From Alectoria sarmentosa (Eukaryota > Ascomycota > Lecanoromycetes > Lecanorales > Parmeliaceae), in contig WOGZ01000500.1 of the NCBI GenBank assembly GCA_009733775.1, forward strand, positions 1 through 18,829: 18,829 bases of DNA. Reading direction: 5' to 3'. Position numbers and translations under genes: made by a program. Of this stretch, positions 8,523-16,442 are shown piece by piece. The first letter of the stretch is position 1; the number at the start of each line of letters is the position of its first letter. The notes under the pieces were generated by a model. The model ran no database searches and was not told the DNA's origin. It saw only the letters and a list, made by a program, of their open reading frames with translations.

Positions 8523-9453
8523 ACTTTTATATACTATAATTTAATAATTATTCAAATTTATTATTAAAAAATTATAATTTTAATATCGTATTAAAATTAA
8601 TAAAATTTAATATATGATAAAATTATATATTTATATCGTACGAGTTAATTTAAAAAGTTATTATTATAATATTTATTAATATAATTGCTCGATTTATCTC
8701 TCAATAAAATTTTAAATTATTTTTTAAAATTTACGATAATATTATTATATTCATAAAAAAAACTTTATAAATAAATTATTAAAAGTTATTAATTAATTTG
8801 AAAATATTATTTTACGATATAATATTATTCAAAATAATATTTTCTATAAAATATATTATATTTTTTCGAAACGAAATTTTATTTAATAAAATAACTTTTA
8901 TCAAAATATTTATCAAAATCGATATAAAATTATATTATATAAATGTATTAAATAAAACAATTAAGTAAAAAAAAAATGTGTATAAATGAAAGACTCTTAA
9001 ACAAATGTAAATATTTTTATTAAAACACGTTAAATTTAATCGAATAATGTTAAAGAAATATAATATTTAAAAAATGTTAATTTTATAATAAATATAAAAT
9101 ACGCTCGTAATACTATTAATTTTAAAATAATTTAATTAATATATACATTTATTTATTTGTTTATAATAACGATTATTGTAAATTAAAGATTTTATAATAT
9201 AAACGATTTATAAATTTTCGTTAATCATTTCAAATTAAACATTTATATAAAAATATAATGCATTTAAGACTTTTTAAAAAAATTATGATTTTTTAATAAT
9301 TTTTTAATAATTAATAAATAAAAATGCTAAAAACTTAACATTCTAATATTGATATTAAATTATTTATTTATTTATTTTAAATTAAGTTATAAATATACGA
9401 AAATTTCAATTATTCGCAAATATAATTTTTATTTTTATTTTTATTAGTATATA
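8523..9453. other. Unassigned A+T-rich DNA before the Helitrons
   Basis: I see no gene, terminal repeat or motif in these 930 bases. CpG is sparser here than in the neighbouring Helitron and Gypsy DNA and long A or T runs dominate. It may therefore be old intergenic sequence rather than a recently RIP-mutated repeat. This would be the insertion site of the outer Helitron. Confidence 0.5.
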
Positions 9454-9666
9454 TAAAGGAATAATGTAAAATTGAGTTAAAAAATCTTGAATTTATATGT
9501 GCAATCAATTATAAATTCGAAATTATTACGCTTTTCAATTAACGTTTGAATAACGACTTTTAGGTCTTTCGAGCGCTTTTATCAAAATTTGTATAAAGAA
9601 ATCTTACATTTTTTGCTCTCAACGTTATTATTATTATGAATATATCATAATTTATCAAATTATAAA
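9454..9666 (+). repeat. 5' terminal segment of outer Helitron
   Basis: This is the direct counterpart, in opposite orientation, of the inner Helitron's 5' end. Shared blocks include TTGAGTTAAAAAATCTTGAA (9472-9491), CGACTTTTAGG-t/c-CT-t/c-TCGAGCG and AAATTTGTAT. The match fades after about 9630 into A+T-rich sequence, so the junction with the inner element at 9666/9667 is set mainly by the inner element's 3' hairpin and by the A|T rule. Confidence 0.75.
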
Positions 9667-9673
9667 TCAAGGT

Positions 9674-9692
9674 TCATGAATTAAATTCATGA
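9674..9692 (-). terminator. 3'-terminal hairpin of inner Helitron
   Basis: TCATGAATTAAATTCATGA is a perfect palindrome: 9-bp arms around a single base. It lies about 7 bp from the proposed 3' end. Helitrons carry a short hairpin just before their 3' end that acts as the stop signal for rolling-circle replication, usually followed by CTRR. Here the minus strand continues ACCTTGA then T, so a canonical CTRR is not present; TTGA could be a mutated CTGA. A second, weaker palindrome lies at 9648-9664 (ataattt-atc-aaattat) and is the alternative candidate. Confidence 0.55.
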
Positions 9693-9865
9693 TATTTAAG
9701 ATAAATGAAGGCGAAACGAATTTAAGTAACGCCGGTCAAGCGAACTTTACTTACTTTTTTATGCGTATATGATTTATTTTTATTGCTATGTAAAAAGCAT
9801 CTGCTTAATAACCTTATTTTTAATACATTTAATCGAATAACTCGATTGCTTTTTTAATAAATCGC

Positions 9866-11240
9866 CTAAGATTATAATGAATAAATCGACTTTATTAATA
9901 ATTCGATTCAAAATTATATACAATTAATTATGAGCGAAGACCTTCGATTATAAACATAAACCGACTTATTATAAAAATTGATTTTGCGATTTATTAATCA
10001 TTATATTAAAGATTAAGCGAATTGAATATTAAATGCGTCGAAAAAAAACATATAAATTGTTCGAACGGAACGAAATAAGAGATATGCGTGATATATAATA
10101 ACGTTTATCGTTATGTTCGTTTTTAAAAATGCGATAATCGAGTATTTTAAATTCAATATGTTTGATTTATAAACGTGTTTCATTGCATAAATCTTATAAT
10201 TGTTATAAATTTCTCAACAACATCATTATATAACCCTTTTTTAATTTCAAATAATGAAATAATAAAAAGATTGATTTAAAAACGTTTATTAATTCGATAA
10301 ATAAAAGAAAACTATTTTCTTCGTCAATAACTTAATCACGATTGATACATATCGTTTTAATCTTAAAAAATTTGTTAAAGACTTGATTATTGAATCGAAT
10401 AACGTTTTTATTAAGGATGTAAAAGATCGTTTTAAAGATATAAAAGTCAAATGCTCGATGTGAATTTAGGTCGCGATAAATAACATTAATCAGGTTTATG
10501 ATAATGTTATTTGATAATTAATCGATAAATCAATCGATAATTTCTCGTTTTTTTATATTTATTAAAATTTTATTACTCATATTTAAAAGATTATTTGCGA
10601 ATATTTTTATATTAACACGATCTTATTTAATTAAATTCGAATTGCGAAATCTTATATTTTTCGTGAGTTTGAGAATTTAAATATGATTTTATAAATATAA
10701 GATTTTTAAGATAAATGTAACGATACGCTTTAATTTAACGCCTTTGATAATCGATAAAATTTGATAAAAGTCGTCACAAAAGCATATAATTATGTTATTA
10801 AACGATTTAAAATCTTTGCGAATGTCTTAAAATATATAATTAATAATCTCGATATTATAACGATTTTATATCGAAATTTCGTTTTAAAAAATTAATTTAA
10901 TTATATATAATAATTCGATTAAATTAAATTCATTTATAATATCGTAAAAAAATTAAGTAATAACATTTAAAGAAATCTTAAAGCGAAAATAAATAATATA
11001 ATCTTTTTAAAGAAAAATAAAAATGATGTTTAAAGAAATTATAATAATTGTTATCTTAAAGACCTCGCGTATTTTTCGTAAAATAATGTTTTAAAATATA
11101 ATCTTATTAATATTCTCGTAATCGTTTACAAAAAAGAAATAATTATTAAAAAAAGATATCGCGTTTCAAATAACGTTTATAATCATCGTTTAATTATTAT
11201 TAAAACTCGTTCACATTTGCTTTTAAATGTTCGTTTAATA
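9866..11240 (-). pseudogene. RepHel helicase domain (Pif1-type, superfamily 1)
   Basis: This part would unwind DNA during rolling-circle transposition. Walker A reads NDYENINKI at 11100-11126 (family: NGYGGTGKT); the Lys is kept and every Gly is lost by G-to-A change. Motif Ia reads SLNIIFIFL, stop, KDYIIYFRFKISLNVI (family: ASSGIAA-LL-x-GGRTAHSRFKIP). Walker B reads NEISI at 10869-10883 (family: DEISM), its Asp now Asn. Motif III reads CDDFYQILSII at about 10745-10778 (family: GGDFRQ-x-LPVI). The later part shows MLLRNL, DLCNETRL (10170-10232) and INKSQNQFL to NRIINKVDLF (9880-10001; family: TINKSQGQTL and VALSRV). All motifs occur in the right order. Confidence 0.92.
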
Positions 11241-11511
11241 AAAACGTTTTTCGCGTAAAAGATAATTGCGCTCGTTGTTATGATGTTATTTATAATTATA
11301 TTACATTTTTAATAAATTAAAGCCGTTAATTAGATTAATATCTTTTATAAAATTAAAATTTTTTTTTAAACGAATTTAAATCAAATAAAGATAAAAGTTT
11401 TCGATAATAATTTATTTCGTTTATATATCATTTGATAAAGCGAAGTCTTGATAATGAATTTAAAGAATATATATATAATCGTCAAAAAGTTTAAATAAAA
11501 AGATGTGTTAA

Positions 11512-11872
11512 TGATGAGAAAAAATGAAAGAAATTGCGAATAAATAAATAAAAAAATACGTTTAATAAAATCGTTTTTAATGAAAAAAAAAAAAAACATC
11601 ACATCAAAAAAAGTGATAATGTTTTATTATAATAAATAGCGCGGTAATTTTCTCCTTCCGCAATTGAAACATTTTTATAAATTAATTAAATTTGATGAAA
11701 GAGAATGAAAAAAATTACGAATAAACAAAAAAAAAATACGTTTAACGAAATCACTTTTGATGAAAAAAAAAAAAAAATATCACATTAAAAAAAGTGATAA
11801 TGTTTTATTATAACAAATAGCGCGATAATTTTCTCTTTTCGCAATTGAGACACTTTTACACATCAATCAAAT
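11512..11872. repeat. 181-bp tandem duplication within RepHel
   Basis: Copy 1 (11512-11692) and copy 2 (11693-11872) match along their length. Shared blocks include an A run of 14-15, AAAGTGATAATGTTTTATTATAA, AATAGCGCG-g/a-TAATTTTCTC and CGCAATTGA. Differences are mostly C/T and G/A. The duplication lies between the Rep and helicase parts of the inner RepHel, where I could not align either copy to a known block. Whether it arose before or after inactivation cannot be told from one copy; the outer Helitron does not reach this point inside the window. Confidence 0.85.
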
Positions 11873-12559
11873 TAAATCACATATCTCGTTTTATGTTTAT
11901 TTTATAAATTAAACGATTTATTGAATTCACAATTGAATAAAAGTATTATAAAGAGATTTCGTAAAAAGTCTCCGCTTTTTCAAACATTTACTTTCTTTAA
12001 AATCTTATTTTATTCGATGTTATTATGCGTAAAATCTTTTATTATATAGGCGACATAATAATTTAAAAAAAAATCATCGTTTATCGTTCGTAAATTCTTA
12101 TTAAATAAGAAATTTAATACGTTTAAAAGAAGAAAGCGTAGATAATAAAGTTCGTTTATGTTGAAATTGATATAATATATTTTCGCAATGATATCGATGC
12201 GCTTTTAACGTGAACTTCATTTTTAATTGTCTTAAATGTTCTTCTTTTAAACGTAATGCTTCATTAAATTAATGTAAAAAAGATTTGTTAATCGTCTTTG
12301 TTGTTGACGTCGTGTATTTAATTAAAAAAAAATTATAAGGGAAATTTAATGTTCGTTTATTATTATTATGTCAAATAATTGAGAATTATTATCAAAAATC
12401 ACGACCTGTTAATTTGAAAAATAAATAAATAATCGCTTTATAATAAAATTGTGATTATGCAATTTAAAGTCAAATATTTTTTAATAAATTTTTATTAATC
12501 TCATTTAACGTGCGTCTCGATATTTCTAAATCTCATTTATCGAATTTATCATATCGTTC

Positions 12560-13060
12560 TCGTTTATTCGCTTTATTCGAAAATTAATTTAATCATTATT
12601 TTTATAAATGTATTTAAAAATATATTTGCAAACTTTAACGTTAACGCATATTTTTACATTAATATAAACATTATATTTAATCGACAAATACGAATTATAA
12701 AACATTATTTAATAATTTTATTTAAATTCATTTTTTGAAATTATAATAAATTTATATCGACGATAAATAAAATATTCGATATTTGATTTAAAGATAATAT
12801 AATCGTTAAACTTCTTTAAAAATCGCTTGTTACATTAATTTTTATTCGAATTTTAATAAAATAAAACGATATTCGTTTTACTTATAACGTAATAATTGTA
12901 ATTATTATAAATTATACATTTAATTACGATAACATTAAAATTGAGAAATCATATATAATTAAAGATTTTAATATTAATAATAACGTTTATCTCGTTGACG
13001 TTTAAATAACGATTTTTAAAATATAATATAATGAATATATGAGCATACGATAATTCTCGT
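12560..13060 (-). pseudogene. RepHel HUH/Y2 nuclease (Rep) domain
   Basis: This endonuclease would nick DNA and stay covalently bound through Tyr. The HUH block reads EFQ-like KFQKRELSYAHIF at 13033-13070 (family: EFQKRGLPHAHIL). The first His is Tyr (13045-13047) and the second His is kept (13039-13041). Downstream comes RYKFIII, then YNSYLSIKYNVYINVKIC (family: YNPYL-x-x-KYNAHINVE-x-C), and the Y2 block KYIFKYIYKNND (family: KYLFKYIYKGHD). Both catalytic Tyr are present, at 12622-12624 and 12610-12612. NEI, stop, KYRDAR follows (family: NEI-x-x-Y-x-DAR), near 12510-12530. Metal binding would be lost with the first His. Confidence 0.93.
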
Positions 13061-15074
13061 TTTTGAAATTTTATAATATAATAATACGCTGAAACTCGAT
13101 CTTTTGCTCGCAAAAATCAATTAAAATTAAAATTAATTATCGAAATTTCAATCGATCGTAATTTTGTTCTCGAGGCAAAAAGAAAAAATTTGAGGATATT
13201 GCAAGATTTACAAACAGGAATTACGACGTATAAGAAATTAAACCGTGTTAAAAACATCCTTAAGAATTATGATTTACATTAATTGTCTAATTAATATATC
13301 CTTAAAAGATTTATTATAAATAAATTTATTTAAAAAAATGAGAAGAAGCTTATCAAACATCTTTTTCTTTAAAATATCATTTATAAAAGTTTTTAATTTC
13401 AATCTGAACATTCTTGTTATCAAATTAAATCGATTGATAATTAATTTATCAAATAGCAGGTTAACGATGATCTCAATTCATTTTGAATTGTAAATGAAGA
13501 TAATGAAGATGTTTGATCGATCAAATTTAATAATCAAGATTATGCAATTCTAATAAAGCTATTTTATGAATTATAAATCTTTTTGATATAAAGAAAAAAG
13601 AATAATACGTTATTTATCAATTTATACGCTTATAATAATTTCATCGATCTAAACATTAATGATTACTTAATAAATGTTAATTCGAATAATCTTTTAATTT
13701 TATCTTATTCAATGAAATCGATTGTTTTCAACGATCACATATGCATCGCAAATGAAATGTTGAAATAATTTATCGCAATAAAAAAGACGATTGAATTTGA
13801 TAAAATGAATTTATATAAAATATTTGTGAAAAATTAACTTGATGAATTTGAAGAGATAAAGAAATAAATTTATAAAAAAAGATTAATGTGACTCGTGTTG
13901 AGTTTTCTCGATCATTGATTTATGAGACGAAATTATTATTATTATCTCGATTAACAAAAAGACTTTCATTAAATGAAACATTTGCAATAAATATATTATT
14001 ATATTATGATTGTTCGTCGAATGAGAAAGATGAGTGAATAACGCAATAACATATAAATGAGATATTAATATAAAACATTGTATTTATCGTCATTTTGAGC
14101 CTTAATTAAAACGTTTCTCATCTCGAACATATTTAATAAATTATTTATATCGTTCTTTTAAGTAATAGCGATTTCATTTGAAATAAAACGATTATAAGTG
14201 CGTGAATTATAATGTTGCGAGTTTTTATGCAATAACTTGTAGCCTCGTGTAATTAAATCGATCTTTAATTTTTCAAATATCGTTTTAAGAGCAATAATGT
14301 AAAAATTGATATTTTTAAAAAAAAAAATTATTTTTCAATGAAGTTATTGTTTAATGTTATCGTAATAATTATACTTGACATAATTAATATAAAAAACGCG
14401 ATCGAAAAAAAGTTATATCGTGTTATGAATTGTTTTTGAATGTTATTCATGATATAAATTTGATTAAAAATCGATTTCTCGTTCTTTGAAAGCGTTAAAG
14501 CAAACATATAAATGATAATCGCGCTTTACATTTTACACGTGAATGAAACGATCGAGTGATTAATGATGATTTGTTATGAGGTTATCGAGGCGACGTTATT
14601 ATATTGAACGTTATGAGCGCGATATTTCTTATACTCATCGATTAAAATTATGATATCAGATTTTAAAAAGTGTAGAATGTTGTTAATATCACGCTCATTG
14701 AGATTAATGAGGTTATTTATATTCGTTTCAACTTTATAATGCTTTTTATTCTCGTCTTAATCGTTCTTTTGATCATCGTCTTATAAAAGATTTATTTCAA
14801 ATGTAATGATTTTAATCTTATCGTTATTATAGCATTATTCAAATGATTCGTTTTTAAACGACGTCACATCACATCGATCGCAAATTTGATTTATAAAATC
14901 GAGGTCATGTCGCAGAAACTTTATAATGTATAAATAACGCGTAATGTAATTTGTTAACCTTATTAAAAATTGAATAATTATTAAAAGAGAATTAAAAGGC
15001 GGATTTAAGGGAGGGTTATTAAAGGAATCGATATCAAGAAAATCTGTTAATAGATCTCGCAACAAATAATTCAC

Positions 15075-15604
15075 AACATCGATTAAAATATTTTTCGATC
15101 GTTTAGAAATATAGAAGACGCGTTATTGAATAAAAGAAAAGATGATAAACGAGATAAAAGAAAAGAACGCGTTTTGAGAGAACAAAAATCGATTAACTTA
15201 AAAGAACGACGACTGTGAGAAAAAAAAATCTATTCGAAATCTTTTTAAAGATCTTTTTACGCGTTTATAAATAATAATAAATAATTATTGAGCTCGTTTT
15301 TAACCTCGATTATTAATAACAATAGATTTCGCGAGAGGTCGCCTAAAAGAGTTAACAGAGATTTCAAAAAAGAGATAAAAGAAATGTATGTGTTTTAAAC
15401 ATTTAATAACGTTTGAGCGAGAGATATCAAGATTGAATGTATATATATTAATAATAAATTAATAGATTAATAAAAAAACAACGATTATACGCGTCTTCGT
15501 CGATAAATAAATGAATTGAAAGAAATATTAATCGATTCGAGCAAGCTTGATACGACTTCAAGATCGATATTTGAATATTTATTCACTTGATGAATAATAA
15601 GTCG
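15075..15604 (-). other. 5' leader or N-terminal region of inner Helitron
   Basis: This part of the inner element lies between its 5' terminal segment and the recognisable N-terminus of RepHel. It matches the outer copy at about 15930-16440 in opposite orientation, sharing for instance TCGATTATTAATAA and AAAAGATTTCGAATAGATTT-like blocks. It may be untranslated leader or a poorly conserved N-terminus: some minus-strand frames are open for 40-50 codons, but I recognise no domain. No promoter motif can be called reliably in such A+T-rich DNA. Confidence 0.5.
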
Positions 15605-15663
15605 AATTTCGTGATTTTTATATTATTAAACAGCGCAAAGCGAGCTTTATAATTCACGAAATT
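15605..15663. repeat. Inverted repeat with nested short palindrome in Helitron 5' leader
   Basis: AATTTCGTGA (15605-15614) and TCACGAAATT (15654-15663) are perfect 10-bp inverted arms. The 39-bp loop contains CGCAAAGCG (15634-15642), another short palindrome. The outer copy has only a degraded version near 15875-15900. It could form a hairpin or be a protein-binding site of the element; there is no direct evidence of function. Confidence 0.6.
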
Positions 15664-15859
15664 TTGAAAATAATTCATATTTAAGAGGATAAAAAACATA
15701 AGTTATAAGATTTTTATATACAAATTTTTGATGAGAACGCTCGAGAGGCCTAAAAGTCGCTATTCGGGCGCTAACCGAAAAACGTAATAACATAGAATTT
15801 ATAATTGGCTGTATATACAAATTCAAGATTTTTTAACTCAACTCTACATTATTTTTTGA
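15640..15859 (-). repeat. 5' terminal segment of inner Helitron
   Basis: This is the inverted counterpart of 9454-9666. It is the least A+T-rich part of the Helitron region, including GAGAGGCCTAAAAGTCG and CGGGCGCTAACCG near 15742-15777. The outer copy keeps part of this block. Better conservation at the 5' end may mean that it was hit less by RIP because of its position, or simply that it started G+C-richer. Confidence 0.75.
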
Positions 15860-16442
15860 TATATATTAATAATATTCGATTTACGCTTTTCAACGATATA
15901 AAAATTATAAAGTTTAATTTATTTTTTATAAAGGAAATCAATGTTTAAATATCGAGCATTTAATCGCATAAGATTTATCGAAAGCGATTGATATTTCTTT
16001 CGATTCATTTATTTATATGTGAAAAACGCGTGTTATTATTATTTTTTTATATATCGATTAATTAATCATTAATATAAATATATTCGCTTTAAACATTTCT
16101 CGCTTAATTATTATATAGCGTATAAAATACGTATTATTATTTAATTCGTTATTTAAAATCTTTATTGATTTTCTCAAACGATTTCTTGCGAAGTTTATTA
16201 TTATTAATAATCGAGATTAAAAACGAGTTTAATAATCATTTATTATTACTTATAAACGCGTAAGAAAATTTTCAAAAAGATTTCGAATAGATTTCTTTTT
16301 TTCATAATCGTCGTTTTTTCAAATGAATCGATTTTCGTTTTTTTAAAACGCGCTCTCTTTTTTTTTCTCGTTTATCATTTTCTTTTTCATTTAATAACGC
16401 GTCTTTTATATTTTTCAACGATCGAAAAGTGTTTTAATCGAT
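15860..16442 (+). other. Outer Helitron resumes: leader region
   Basis: From T15860 the plus strand matches the inner copy's leader in opposite orientation. For example CGATTTACGCTTTT and GATATAAAAA here correspond to CGCTTTGCGCTG and AATATAAAAA there. No domain is recognisable. Together with 15075-15859 this forms the inner part of the large palindrome centred near 15.8 kb, a by-product of one element nesting in another in opposite orientation. Confidence 0.6.

Larger units (their letters stand above)
9866..15074 (-). pseudogene. Helitron Rep-helicase (RepHel), RIP-inactivated
   Basis: The minus strand reads, from right to left, as one RepHel of roughly 1700 codons, a usual length for the family. 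The N-terminal zinc-finger-like part has CDRC (14871-14882), then FKNESFE, stop, C-Y-N-N-D-K (family: CC-x-x-GK). Next comes a block ending in SKNEKSIFNQIYI (family: P-x-x-x-x-P-x-F-x-Q-I-Y-I-Y-D) and the block near 14210-14290 with GYKLLHKNSQHYNSRTYNR. The Rep nuclease follows at 12560-13060 and a Pif1-type helicase at 9866-11240. Many stops replace Trp and Gln, so it is non-functional. The start codon cannot be fixed: the open stretch begins with GTG at 15074, and coding may reach further right. The plus/minus frame at 14835-15074 belongs to this gene. Confidence 0.9.
9667..15859 (-). mobile_element. Inner Helitron, nearly complete, 6.2 kb, RIP-degraded
   Basis: The minus strand carries a full-length Helitron. 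The 5' end TCAAAAAATAATG starts at 15859, beginning with the canonical TC and preceded on its own strand by A (plus-strand T at 15860). It continues with a leader, the RepHel gene remnant and a 3' hairpin at 9674-9692. The 3' end falls close to 9667, and the host base on the far side is again compatible with insertion between A and T. There are no terminal inverted repeats belonging to the element itself: the inverted match at 9454-9666 belongs to the outer copy. Rolling-circle transposition would have been driven by the encoded Rep-helicase. No target duplication is expected or seen. Confidence 0.8.

Noticed and set aside
9025..9060. Similarity of CGTTAAATTTAATCGA to the end of the TRIM-like terminal repeat
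   Set aside because: The shared stretch is short and A+T-rich, and the flanking bases do not align, so it is not counted as a solo repeat.
11381..11602. Minus-strand open frame of 73 codons starting in a T run
   Set aside because: It covers part of the tandem duplication and inter-domain region of the RepHel remnant. It is Phe/Ile-rich and not a separate gene.
9454..15859. A 6.4-kb DNA transposon with 200-bp terminal inverted repeats
   Set aside because: The inverted ends are better explained as the 5' ends of two Helitrons in opposite orientation. The sequence right of 15860 continues the plus-strand copy that starts at 9454, and the gene inside is a Helitron RepHel.
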